Assembly (NCBI RefSeq): GCF_036898095.1
Contig: NC_090725.1
Span: forward strand, 210,103,570-210,167,569
DNA from: Palaemon carinicauda
Taxonomy: Eukaryota; Arthropoda; Malacostraca; Decapoda; Palaemonidae
Length of the DNA: 64,000 bases
Direction of reading: 5' to 3'
A program made the translations under genes and the position numbers. The notes beneath the pieces are model-generated. The model worked only from the letters and a program-made list of their open reading frames with translations. It was not told the DNA's origin and ran no database searches. Shown here one piece after another: positions 31,115 through 42,256 of this stretch (position 1 is its first letter; each line of letters opens with the position of its first letter).

Positions 31115-33415
31115 ACAAATGACTCATATTATTCTAAAGTTAAATATTAATAAGTTAACTTTAACTTAATCTTAAATAATTAATAACATTGTAATGTTAG
31201 AGAGTGGAGCAGGAAATGAAGTAGATAGACACATACTCCGTGTATCCCGCCCGGCTGGTTACTGTAACCTTATCAATAGGCAATTTGTTTGTGGCCGAGG
31301 ACACAAGACAGAATTCTTCATAGATCGCCAGGGAGGCAGAAGGAATTCTAGCAGGAATTGCCTAAGATGTAAATCTGGGACTGAGACCACTCAGGCCATT
31401 AAAATTGGGGGTGTGTAGAAGACCCCATAGGGCAACGGTTTCCGGCAACCAGCCGTGCTAAGATACACACAGCATGCTGGAAAATTGTGATATGCAAGAA
31501 GACAGCATGGCTAATAATAGAACGGTAAGACAATACCTAACTATTTAGGTAGCCAAGCCATCTGGTTGCAGTGTAGGGCTATCAGCATGTGTTGATAGCT
31601 GGGAGAAGGGGTGCAAGTCTCTTGGCGTCTCCGGAAGGCACCGGCAGACCGGCAGCACGCCGGAGGCCACTCCAGCAGAGTTTCTGGCATTAGTGAAGAC
31701 ATAGAGAAGTCAGGAGTAATGCCAGGATGGCGGCCGCTGGCACAGCGGCGGGAGGCAGCGGCTCCGGCAGCCAAAGGCTGCCGGCTTGGTGACAGAGTCA
31801 TAGGATAGGGAAAGTGTATATAACATATCCGGACCGCCGGCAAAGGATGCCGGCACGCCGGGGGCGTGCCGATGGACGGACGACCGAAGCTAGGAGGTAT
31901 AAGGGTAGGCCATCGGCTGTACACCGACGGGAGGCGGCAGCCCTCCGGCACACGGAGGACTGTCGGCCAGGGGGGAACAAGGAATGTGTCACCAAGGGGG
32001 GGCGGGCGGTATCGCCGGCAGTAGAGGCGGCAAGGGACCAGCACCAGGACAGGAAAAGAGACAGAAGGAGGGATGGAGGGGTAAGGACACGAACTCCATA
32101 GCATCCCACCTGAATGGGTGTACCCATGATAGAGGCTAGCCCTATCACCCAATGGCAGGCGGCCGGGAGCCAGAGTAGCCCAAGGGAGGGCTAGGGAACA
32201 CCCAAGAGGGGGGAGAACCCCTGCGGACAAAACGCATCCAGTGGCTAACCCCATAGGACACTATGAAGGGTATATGTACCAGAGCGGACTGCACACAGGG
32301 ACTCAAGATAGCCCTGTCACTCCACCCTAAGGAGGAGTTGTAGGACAGGGGACAGATGGGTATAGGCTAACCTAAGCATAGGCTAGGCCATACAAGGGAT
32401 AGGTGGGGAGGGGAGAAGAAGCAGGGTCTTCCATAGGGGAGGCTCTGTACCAAAGCGGCCACCAAGGAAGGGAGGACGCTCCCTAGCCTAAGGTAGGCAG
32501 CCTGGCTGAGAACGGTGCATGGGTACCGTTTCAAGCAAGGCACAGAACTATCTCCCCCTGAGGCCTAACCTAGAGCAGGGATGTTACACCCTAAGCTAGG
32601 AAGGCTGGAAGACGTATCGCAATTGCAAGGAAGGTCAGGTAACCTAACCTCAGCAATTGAGGAAGGGCAGGCCGTTCCTCATTCTCGGACGCAACCCTAA
32701 GGGGGGATCATTCCCTTAGGGAGGACAGAGAAGCGATAGGTACTCTGGTATGCACTTGATCCCCTTACATGGTAGGGGGAGCAAGGCTACACAGAGGGAA
32801 TGCCCTAAGGCAGGGGGTGAAGGGAGCATATAGGGATCCTACATTTAGGTTAGGTTAGAAAGGCACACTATCAAACCTATCCCCTATATGGTCCCTGAAG
32901 GCGAAAACACTTGCATCACAGTAAACAGTATCATAAAATAATGCCACTATCTTCATAACTTAACCTAGGATCACTGTAATATATCATGCATGAACACTGG
33001 TGATAGGCGCTCTGGCCTAGGGGCTAAGCTAGCGATCTAGTATGGGGTCAGGCGATGACCGATAAAAAAGCGTCAAAACACGATATATGAAGTTCCTGGC
33101 TATGAAGACTAAATAACTAATAGTATCAATTAGTTAAAAGGCCGGAATAAGCTGTTCAGGCTAGCTAAATAATGCATGCAGGGTAACAGCGACGCCATAA
33201 AATGGCGTGTCCGGTAGTAGCACAGCTCTGCCAGAAAACATAAAATATCTCGAAAAGTAAAAGTTACTTTACGGTCAGAGCTTATTTAAACAATACTGGG
33301 ACCTGGTACTCAACTTTCCAGAAGAAGGCGAGGCCGAAGGTAGCGACATAACGAAGATGCAAGCCGATGAAAATAGCACAAGGGAAAATTCGTCTTAGCA
33401 AGGCAAGCTACTAGA
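31115..33415 (-). other. DIRS-D1 5' leader, long and hairpin-rich, no recognised gene
   Basis: About 2.3 kb between the terminal repeat and gag. It holds many short inverted repeats rich in CCGGC, for example CCGGCAGCCAAAGGCTGCCGG at 31757-31782 and CCGGCACGCCGGGGGCG near 31850. A 237-codon open frame on minus (32254-31541) begins MGLATGCVL and is Pro/Leu/Cys-rich. It has no domain I recognise and is best treated as leader. Part of the region may be intronic. Confidence 0.5.
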
Positions 33416-33774
33416 AGAAGGATGAGGACGGACGTGACGTCATTTAGCAATGGCGCCCGTTTGTTTACGTTTCGAGTACCAAAAGTAGCCACGGACGAGT
33501 ATAGCTGTGGAACGGCTCCCCAGCTATTCTCCGCCCCTCCACATCGAAGTGTTAACTCTATGTGGGGTGCAGATAGCTATGTGGCGCGTTAATACATGCG
33601 TCCCCTGTTGATATACGATGTCTTAAAGGGAAACCTTTAGGATACTCGCTCCAGAAGTTAGAATTCTGTGATAACCTGTGGTTAAATTCTCTGGGAATAT
33701 CTTAGTAGTTATATACCCAAGGAAGCTACCAATAAGGAACCTTCCATCAGGACGCCATGGCTTGAGCCCAAAAA
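33416..33774 (-). repeat. DIRS-D1 5' terminal inverted repeat
   Basis: Complement of 18410-18786. The outer end is GAGCCCAAAAA in plus, complemented in the internal region at 18868-18960. Confidence 0.9.
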
Positions 33775-34006
33775 TTGTATTATATAGAAAAGACACAAAT
33801 AAGTGATCCTTTCTCATATGTAGTTACCAATGCTACAACTAATATGTTTTAGTTTGCAATACTGTCTTTGAATGTAGTACAGGGTATATTGATGAAGAAA
33901 TATAAGTGCTTCAAGGACTTGAATGATACAAGTTGATATTTGCTAAACTGGAATTATTGCAGTGTATAAATGTTCTTATGTGACTACAAGCTTAGGCGTA
34001 TTATCC

Positions 34007-34008
<2 letters not shown>
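33775..34008. other. Host intronic DNA
   Basis: About 230 bp of AT-rich sequence between two elements, nothing recognised. Confidence 0.4.
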
Positions 34009-34057
<49 letters not shown>

Positions 34058-34700
34058 TGCTAAACTACAACCCTATTTGGAAAAGCAGGATGCTACAAGC
34101 CTGAGGGCTCCAACAGGGAAAATAGCCCAGTGAGGAAAGGAAATAAGGAATCTATGAAAGAAGTAACTAACAACCAAAATAAAATATTTTAAGAACAGCT
34201 TCAACAAAATAAATCTTTCCTATATAAACTATAGAATCTTTTAAAAAACAAGAGGAAGTGAAATAAGATAGAATAGTTTTCCCAAGAGTATCCTCAAGTA
34301 AGAGAACTCTACCCCAAGACAGTGAAAGACCTTGGTCCAGAGGCTATGGTACTATCCAAGACCAGAGAACAAGGGTTTGATTTTGGAATGTCTTTCTTCT
34401 AGAAGAGCTCCTTACAATATCTAAAGAGTCTCTTCTACCCTAACCAAGAGGAAAGTAGCCACTGAACAATTACATTGCAGTAGTTAACCCCTTGAGCAAA
34501 GAAGAATTGTTAGGTTATCATTATTGTCAGGTGTATGAAGACAGAGGAGAATATGTAAAGAATAGGCCAGACTATTTGGGGTATGTATAGGCAAAAGGAA
34601 AATGTGCCATAACCAGAGAGAAGGATCCAATGTAGTACTGTCTGGCCAGTCAAAGGATCCAATAACTCTGTAGTGGTAGTATCTCAAACTAGTATGGCCA
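34009..34700 (-). repeat. SINE-like repeat with (ATT)n tail, copy 1
   Basis: It starts with (ATT)n at 34009-34057, followed by about 640 bp that align with 62918-63560 (GGAAAAGCAGGATGCTAC, GGGAAAATAGCCCA, AGAGTCTCTTCTACCC, AGGAAAGTAGCCACTGAA, CCAGTCAAAGGA). The first ~190 bp also match the 3' end of the minus-strand LINE at 35836. The orientation is therefore probably minus, with the AAT-repeat as the 3' tail. No ORF. I read it as a non-autonomous element borrowing the LINE tail. Confidence 0.7.
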
Positions 34701-35756
34701 TTAAACTGTTACCAAGGTTGTTCAGTAATAACAGAGGGTTGAGTGGGATTCATTTATTTACCCTCTCTTACTGAGTCAAACCACCTTTTGTCTTCAGCTT
34801 CATCAAGTGAGGACAGGCTCTGCTGCATCCTCCTCACTCTTTGCAACCTTTGATTTCCAATTGCTTGTTGAGGACTGACAGTTGGGAGTCTCATTCACAG
34901 TACAGTTTTCTTGAGAGTTTCTTGAGACTTCCCACTTAGGTGTGAGGAAAGCTATGACTTTAAGTACCTGAGAAGGGAAGTTTAGCAGCTTCTTTTTCTC
35001 GAAAAGCATCTGACTTCTGTACTCATTAGTGGTGGCAAAGGGAAGAAGAAAGGAGGTAGATCGTGAGGTAGGGCGATGCCTGACATACCATTGGACAATG
35101 TGGCAGAGATGCGACGCTGAGCCATCTGTAGTGATTGTCCTTTCTGATGGGTATTTACATTACTAGCTTTATAGGATTGTCAGCTTCAGCCCCTAACTCA
35201 CTAGTACAAATCCAGTTCCAGGCATACTTTTCAGGATCTGTTAGCAGAGGAGGAAGCAATGCTAGTAAAGAATTTGCCAGGAGTCTGAGGCAGCCACTCT
35301 CCTTTCTTCTACAGTCAGTTTTTCCTGGTAGAGTATTCAACTGAAGGATAGAGACCTGTTGTTAACCTATCAATACTAAACATATTTGTTCATCAAACTG
35401 AATTCATTTTGGAAAAGGTTTGCTCCATGACTTCATGCTATTGGTGGACTTTAAGATGTATTTTTCCAGTATTTCCAGATAATTGTCCATCAATCCTCCT
35501 TGATGTACCTCTATGATATCCTTGAGAATGTAGTGTTCCTTTTACTTTAGAATGTCCACTGCTCCTCAGGTGTTTTCACGCAACTGTTCACCCTGGTGAT
35601 AGCTTAGGCCAATTTGCAAGGGATACATTTGGCTGATTCTGGCTTCATCCTGGTGCAATTAGTTCAGGAAGAATCAGGATCCAGGTTACCCCATCCTCTT
35701 CTCCCCCATATGAGTAAGTGCTGGCATTGCATGCACTCTATGCATTACTCTTTATT
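34701..35756. other. Unassigned segment, possible protein-derived remnants on minus
   Basis: Minus-strand open stretches (35009-34803 and 35340-35155) read like worn protein, e.g. FPSQVLKVIAFLTPKW and LLTDPEKYAWNWICTS. They may be leftovers of a retroelement gag, but I cannot assign a family. There are no splice sites supporting a host gene. Confidence 0.3.
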
Positions 35757-35786
35757 ATCATTATTACAGTATTATTATTATTGTTA

Positions 35787-35834
<48 letters not shown>

Positions 35835-35835
35835 C
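35757..35835. repeat. (ATT)n microsatellite, tail of the LINE at 35836-37095
   Basis: Compound ATT/GTT/ATC repeat directly at the 3' end (minus) of the LINE, so likely part of its tail. Confidence 0.85.
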
Positions 35836-37095
35836 TAGTTAACTTATACACCTAGTTGGAAAAGCAGGATGCTATAAGCTCAAGGGCTCTAACAGGGAAA
35901 AATAGCTTAGTGAGGAAAGGAAATAAGGAAATAGATAAACTATATGAGGAGTAATGAACAATTAAACTAAAATATTTTAACAACAGTAACAACATTAAAA
36001 CAGATTTTTCATATATAGATTAAAAAAAGACCTATGTCAGCCTGTTCAACATAAAAACATTTGCAACTTTGAAGTTTTGAAGTTCTACCGATTCAACTAC
36101 CCTATTAGGAAGATCATTCCACAACTTGGTCACAGCTGGATTAAAACTTCTAGAATACTGTGTAGTATTGAGCCTCCTGATGGAAAAGACCTGTCTATTA
36201 GAATTAACTCCATACCTAGTATTACGTACTGGATGGTACTGTCCGGGAAGATCAGAATGTAAAGGATGGTCAGAATTATGAAAAATCTTATGCAACATGC
36301 ATAACAAACTAATTGAACGACTGCGCCAGAGGTTAATATCTAGATCAGGAATAAAAAATTTAATAGATCATAAGTTCCTGTATAACAAATTAAGATGAGA
36401 ATCAGCAGATGAAGACCAGACTGGAGAACAATACTCTAAACAAGGTAGCATAAAAGAATCAAAAGACTATTTCAGAATATATTGATCATCAAAAATCTTG
36501 CAAGATTTTCTCAATAAGCCATTTTTTGTGCAGTTGAAGACGACACAGACCTAATGTGTTTCTCAAAAGTAAATTTGCTGAAGTGAATCACTTAAGGTTT
36601 TAAGAGTCATACAGAATTGAAGAAACATTATCAATGCTGAGATCTGGGTATTGAGGAGCCGCTGTCCTTGACCTACTTACAATCACACTTTGAGTTTTGT
36701 TATGATTCAACTTCATGCCCTATAAATTGCACCATGTATTAACATCAGCCAGATCTCTATTAAGGGATTCAGCAACCTCAAATTTACATTCAGGTGATGG
36801 AATTGATGCAAAGAGAGTAGCGTCATCTGCATATGCAACAAGCTTAATTTCTAGGCCAAACCTCATGTCATGTATATGATACGAAAAGTAATGGGTCACA
36901 AACACTACCCTGAGGAAAACCAGATATCACATTCCTATACTCACTATGGTGCCCATCAACAACAACTCTGCAATCTATTACTTGAAATTCAATAATGATG
37001 CTAAGAAAAGACCCACCCACTCTCAACTTTTTGAGTTTGAAAACACGGGCCTCGTGATTAACATGATCAAAGTCAGTAATAAAATCAAAGGCCTT
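35836..37095 (-). mobile_element. Minus-strand LINE with AAT-repeat tail, 5' truncated
   Basis: Contains the RT C-terminal half (36032-37095) and a 3' untranslated region (35836-36031) ending in a trinucleotide microsatellite. The tail region matches the SINE-like repeats at 34009 and 62882. Tails of simple trinucleotide repeats occur in some LINE clades such as I. I do not assign the clade firmly. Confidence 0.75.
36032..37095 (-). pseudogene. LINE reverse transcriptase, C-terminal part
   Basis: On minus, from 37095: FDHVNHEARVFKLKKL, then RVVVDGHHSEYRNVISG, PQGSV, the catalytic YADDATLFA near 36840-36815, and the end HKIFHNSDHPLHSDLP, NTTQYSRSFNPAVTKLWNDLP, followed by the stop near 36032. 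The parts are in several frames with internal stops. The endonuclease part is absent. Confidence 0.82.
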
Positions 37096-37299
37096 TTTAT
37101 CATTCTTTTAGCCCCTACCAGCATCTGCTTTATATCCTTTCACTTTGAATATGTTCTTGCTTTTGTTTTTCCATTTTGTTGTCCATCTTCTTCTACCTTT
37201 TACCTTAGTGTAACTAGGGTTTTACCTAGATGGACACTGAATGTCATTGTAGGCCCCAGGGCTGGGCTATATAGGTCAAATCCTTAAATCCATCAAGGC

Positions 37300-37962
37300 A
37301 ACTTCCTCACCTTTTATAGTAATCTGGGGATCATTATAAACTGAGATAAGCTGGATCTCACATCCAAGCAGAGGACACGCTATCTGGGCATGCTGATTGA
37401 CACAGCAGCAGTTGGAGTGTTCTCCCACCTCAGCAGGATGTGAAAGGTGGTTAGATAGGAATTCCTATGTTAGTAATGGTAAGTTATCTTTAGTCACCTT
37501 TCATCTTTCATCCACAGAGAAGCTTGTGCTTCACAGTGGTGTTATAAGTAGCAATGGTCAGCCACCAATGATCTTCCCTTCCATATAGTCAGAATCAGGT
37601 GCGAGATAATCTCGCCCGGTTGCTACATGACAGTAACCTCATCAGGGGAGTCCCACTGAACTCTACTCTAAGAAATGCTTGTTCTTATCAATTGAGGATT
37701 AGGGAGCACACAAGGAGAATCTAATCTTTTCAAGGATGTGGACAGTTGGTGAACAGGAGCAGCACATCAGTATTCCTGAGTTATGGGAAGAATTTTGGCC
37801 CTGTAATCATTCCAGGAAATTGATAGTTCTTAGGGTTTACATGACATTTGTTGCTTGCATAAACAAACAAGGGGTCATGTTCTTACTTCTTAGTCAGTTG
37901 ACAAAGCAGCTGCATATCCTGGCTGTAGAGTTGACATTCCAGGCTGGAGGAAGCTTATTACA
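37300..37962 (+). pseudogene. Old DIRS-like RT/RNase H relic (DIRS-E)
   Basis: KLDLTSKQRTRYLGMLIDT with VFSHLSRM matches the RT motif following YLDD in DIRS elements. Farther on, GAHKENLI, WTVGEQEQHISIPELW and CINKQG followed by LSQLTKQL match RNase H around the catalytic Glu and beyond. Multiple stops and frame changes; the active-site Asp and Glu are not conserved. It differs clearly from DIRS-A to DIRS-D. Confidence 0.65.
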
Positions 37963-38725
37963 TATTAGCTTAATCATCAAGATTAAATTATAGGGAGAGA
38001 GTGGTTTCTACATCCTTCCATGACAGAAAGACATTCTGCACTGTGGGAACCCTCTTAAATAAAAGACTGTTGAGATGAAGTCTCATAATATTTTTTCCAT
38101 GCTGAAGCTGTATGATTGTCAAGAGAGCTCTCAAACTGGGTAATACACTTTTACCTTATTTAAGTCGAAATGTGTCTATAGTTTTTTCTACTTTCTCATT
38201 ATACAGTATCTTTAACTTAATATTTTTCTGACTTCCACCTTTCTGTCCAACCTCTCTTAATTTTTTCACTGACTTACCTATTCAGGAATATCATTGCTGA
38301 AATTTGGGTTCACTACAGGTACATTCCAGACTAGAGGATGCTCCATGCATGTATCTCAACGACCAGGGTTAAGTTATAGGAGCAGAGTTGTGTCTACATA
38401 CTTGCATGACAGAAAGACATTCTGCACTGTGGGACCTCTTAACAAAAGAATATTGCGATGAAGTTGATGAGCTTCAATATGGAATATTTTCTCTATGTTG
38501 AGGTTGTATGATTGGCAAGATAACTCTCAAACTTGGTAATACATTTTTAACTTGTTTGAATCTAAATGTCTCTCTAGAGTTTCTCCATTTTTTCATTATG
38601 TATTCAACCTCCTACATATTTTTCAAGGTTTTTTCCCTCTTGGTGTCTAACCTTTCTTCCTTTGTTCACTGTCTTGTCTAGTCTAGTCAGAAATACCCAT
38701 TGCTGAAATATTGTTCTTTTCTGAA
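37934..38725. repeat. Tandem duplication of an approximately 380-400 bp segment
   Basis: 37934-38330 and 38331-38725 share ACATTCCAGRCT.GAGGA, GACAGAAAGACATTCTGCAC, GTATGATTG.CAAGA, CTCTCAAACT.GGTAATACA and ATTGCTGAAAT in the same order. Anchor spacing is 397 bp at the start and 377 bp in the middle. Confidence 0.8.
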
Positions 38726-39150
38726 GCTCACTGTGGCAACTTAATTGGTATCATCAAGCAAATAATAATGTTTGGATTTCCGAGGTATTATTTTAGTCAT
38801 ATTGATATCTCAGGTGTGGGACTGTCTCTTAATAGCTAGCTAGTCCATGGATTCATTGGGTTAATTTGCTGGTAGGGATCATAATTAGCTGGTAGGGATC
38901 AGACTCTGTATTCTGTCCAGCTTGCCTACCAGGATGATTGAAGTTGGGAAGATTGTATTCTTGCAGTACTTTTGGTTCTATCAAGAAGGTTTGTCTTGCA
39001 ATTGACCCACATAAATCATGTTGGTACCATTCATTTAGAGTAGGACAAGGAGAGTACATTTGGGAGTTAGTTCACACTAGTGTCATTGATGGAGAATTGA
39101 ACTCCTTATAAGCTCTTTCTGTCTGTGTTTGTTTTTCTTTTATTTCAAAA
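38726..39150. other. Host intronic DNA, no gene seen
   Basis: Contains two adjacent near-repeats of GCTGGTAGGGATCA at 38868 and 38889, otherwise nothing. Confidence 0.4.
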
Positions 39151-39152
39151 TA

Positions 39153-42100
39153 CAGTGATACCTCTGGATACAAAAGTTTCTGCTTACGAAAAATTCAGGG
39201 TACGAAAAGCGATACGAAGATTTTTATGCCCCAGTATACGAAAAACATTTTCAGGATACGAAAAGCTTACGAGATCCCAACTCGTCGCTGAGAGTAATTT
39301 TAAAAAGCACGCGCCGCCAGACTTTGAACTTGGGTAAATTCACTTACAGCCTCCCGCTCACCCATTGGTTATCTCCCTACTCAGATGCTAGCTGCCGCCA
39401 TAAGATCCTGCTTTCCTATTGGTCGGCAACTATCCCACCTTGCTTACGCACGGGCGTTCATCTCTCTCTCTCTCTTTTCGTTCCGACTGTGGTATCGTTA
39501 ACATTGACTTCATGTGCTTTCGCTTGTTTGACGTAGTGTTAAATACATTCGTATGCCACGTGTTATCGTTATTAAACATTCTTTACTGTGTACTGTACTG
39601 TATTAGTGTTTACTACATAGTATATAACGTACGTAGTGTATTATTGAGCTTAATACTGTAGCCATGGGTCCCAAGAATGTTGCCGAAGGAAGAAGAAGAA
39701 GACGATGCTCTCGATGGAGACGAAACTCGAAATCGTGAAAAAGTACGAGTCTGGCATGCGTTTAAGTGTGATCGCCAAGGAGTATGGCCGGAATCCATCT
39801 ACAATAGGCACCATCCTGAAGCAGAAGGCGGCCATCAAATCAGCGACACCTTCTAAGGGCGTCACTATTTTCTCCAACAAGAGAACCCACGTGCATGACG
39901 AGATGGAGAGGCTGCTTCTTGTGTGGATCAAAGACAAAGAGATCTCAGGAGACACCATCACTGAGACTACAATTTGCCAGAAGGCCTCAGCCATTTTCGG
40001 TGATCTCGTGCATTCTCAGGCCGAAGAAGGGGCAGGAGAAGGAACATCCCAGCAGGACCCCCAGAGTTCAAGGCTTCTCGGAGGTGGTTCAAGAAATTCA
40101 AGAGAAGGATTGGTATTCATTCAGTGGTACAGCATGGGGAGGCAGCCAGCTCGGACACGAAGGCCGCCGAAGCCTTTGTTAAAACGTGTGACGAGTTGAC
40201 TCTGCAGGAAGGCTACAGTTCGCAGCAAGTTTTCAATTGCGACGAAACTGGGCTTTTCTGGAAGAAAATGCCTCGTCGGACGTTCATCACGGCGGGGGAG
40301 AAGAGGCTACCCGGACATAAGCCTATGAAGGACAGGCTTACCCTTGCTTTTTGCGCAAACGCCAGTGGGGACTGCAAGATAAAGCCCCTGCTGGTGTACC
40401 ATTCTGAAAATCCCCGAGCCTTCAAAGCCCACAAAGTCATCAAGGAGAACCTTCCCGTGATGTGGAGGGCGAATGCTAAAGTCTGGGTAACGAGGCAACT
40501 TTTTATTGATTGGGTGAATGTCTGCTTCGGTCCGACTGTCCGAAAATATTTGGAAGAAAAGCACCTCCCTATGAAATGTCTGCTGGTGTTGGACAATGCT
40601 CCAGCTCACCCTCCTGGCCTCGAGGAATATCTTCTGGCCGAGTATTCCTTTATAAAGGTCCTGTATCTACCGCCTAACACCACCCCTCTCCTCCAGCCCA
40701 TGGACCAGCAAGTTATTTCTAATTTCAAAAAATTGTACACGAAGCATCTCTTCCAGAGATGTTTCCAAGTGACAGAAAGTACAAACCTCACTCTACGTGA
40801 ATTCTGGAAAGATCATTTTAATATTGTGATATGCCTCAAACTCATCGATCTCGCTTGGCAGGAAGTTTCGAGGCGTACCCTGAACTCATCTTGGAGGAAG
40901 CTGTGGCCTGATGTTGTCTCTGCACGAGACTTCGAGGGGTTCGGGAAGCCTGGAGGCGAAGCCGAGATCGTTGACAATCCTGAACCCATTCAGCAGTCTG
41001 AGGTGGCTGACATCGTACATCTTGGTACGTCCATGGGGCTGGAAGTTAGCGCCGAAGATATAGATGAACTTATCGAGGAGCACCACGAGGAGTTGACGAC
41101 GGACGACCTGAAGGAGTTGGAGACGATGCTAATGAGTGTTGTTCAAGAGCAGTTCTCTAGCGGTGATGAGGAGGATGTTACACCTTTGAAAACGTCAGAC
41201 ATTAAGGAAATTCTCACCTGTTTCCATAAAATGGCAGACTACGTCGAAAAGGAACATCCAAAAAAAGTTTATACCAACCGTGCGCTTCAACACTGCAATG
41301 ACGTTTGCCTAATGCATTTTAGAAATGTGTTGAAAAGTAGGCAGAAATAAGCTTCCATGGATAGTTTCTTATTAAAGAGGCCAGAAGTATTAGTAGGCCA
41401 AGACGAAGGTGAAAGTGAAGAAAAGAAACAGAAAAGAGGAAGTGATGAAGAAGTAGAAGCTGAAAGTAAAGAAAAGAAACAGAAAAAAAAGTGATGAAGA
41501 ATAGAAGAAATTTAGAAAATGTGAAAAACGTAAAGTTATAAAAAAGCAAAAAAAAAAATTCAATTTTAAGTTTTATGTTACCGTTAATTGTTAAAGTAAT
41601 TTTTTCTTTCATTTTATAGTTTTCCATACGTAATGTTGAAGTGTTAATTATTTCTGCCATTTTCTTATTTCGTAAAGTTTAAGTGTTAATGTGTTAAGTG
41701 GGTAAATTACTGTACGTAGTCTGTCACTTGTTACGTTTTCTGCCTTATGCCATCCTCCTCTGCCGCGACTTCGCTATCGGACATCGTCTCAATCAAAAGG
41801 TAAGTTTCAACTTTTTTGTTAATTAACTGTACAGTACCTTTTTTTCAGGGTATCAACCCTTAATTTAGGTGTACAGGTAACAATACACCTTCACTGATCC
41901 AAATGCTTTACATACAGTACCGTAACTTTTATACAGTAGTAAAGAAAACGGACCGTTTTCTTAGGACTTGGAGGGGATAACTAGGCTATAACTACATTAT
42001 TGAATAATCTCATGGTGGTTACTGGAATGGATTAGGCAGTTTTTAACGGTTGGGTTAATTATTGAATGATAGAAATGGCTGCATTGCATGTTTATTACTA

Positions 42101-42254
42101 CAGTTTAGCGTGTTTATGAAAGAAAAGGTGTCTTTTCGTAAGGCTTGGAACGGATTAGGCTATTTACATGTAAAACGCGACTCAGGATATGCAAAAAATC
42201 AGCATACGAAACCGTATCCTGAACGGATTACTTTCGTATGCTGAGGCATCACTG
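39153..42254 (+). mobile_element. Tigger-1, complete pogo-superfamily DNA transposon
   Basis: Terminal inverted repeats: left CAGTGATACCTCTGGATAC, right GTATGCTGAGGCATCACTG. It is flanked on both sides by TA (39151-39152, 42255-42256), the expected target duplication. A GATACGAAAA-type subterminal motif repeats several times in the first 110 bp and again near the right end. The length is 3,102 bp, with one transposase gene inside. The transposase has lesions, so it is non-autonomous now. Confidence 0.93.
39664..41494 (+). pseudogene. Tigger-1 transposase
   Basis: The start is ATG at 39664 (MGPKNVAEG). A frameshift in the AGA-rich run near 39690-39705 leads to the frame with METKLEIVKKYESGMRLS (helix-turn-helix). 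A second frameshift lies at about 40060-40085. From there a 408-codon frame covers the rest of the CENPB-type domain and the DDE domain: FNCDETGLFWKKMP, VLDNAPAHPPG and LLQPMDQQVISNF, giving a DDD triad. TAA at 41348-41350 ends it, but sequence beyond stays in frame as ASMDSFLLKRP and a Lys/Glu-rich tail to 41494. The enzyme cuts and pastes at TA. It is close to functional but carries three lesions. Confidence 0.9.
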
Positions 42255-42256
42255 TA

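Larger units (their letters stand above)
18392..33774 (-). mobile_element. DIRS-D1, full-length DIRS retrotransposon with DIRS-B1 inserted
   Basis: Runs on minus: 5' end at 33774, gag 31114-29108, RT-RNase H 29256-27403, tyrosine recombinase to 26297, 3' end at 18392. Inverted repeats of about 370 bp (18410-18783 and 33420-33757) and an internal complementary region (18868-18960) define it. DIRS-B1 (19536-26042) sits in the 3' untranslated region. Without that insert the element is about 8.9 kb. All three coding regions are open, so it is the least damaged DIRS copy here apart from one catalytic change in RT. Confidence 0.92.

Noticed and set aside
31541..32254. 237-codon frame on minus as an independent gene
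   Set aside because: Lies in the DIRS-D leader, low complexity, no domain. Kept only as an open question.
34009..34700. Pol III box A/B promoter in the SINE-like repeat
   Set aside because: No convincing box A/box B pair could be read, so no tRNA-type origin is claimed.
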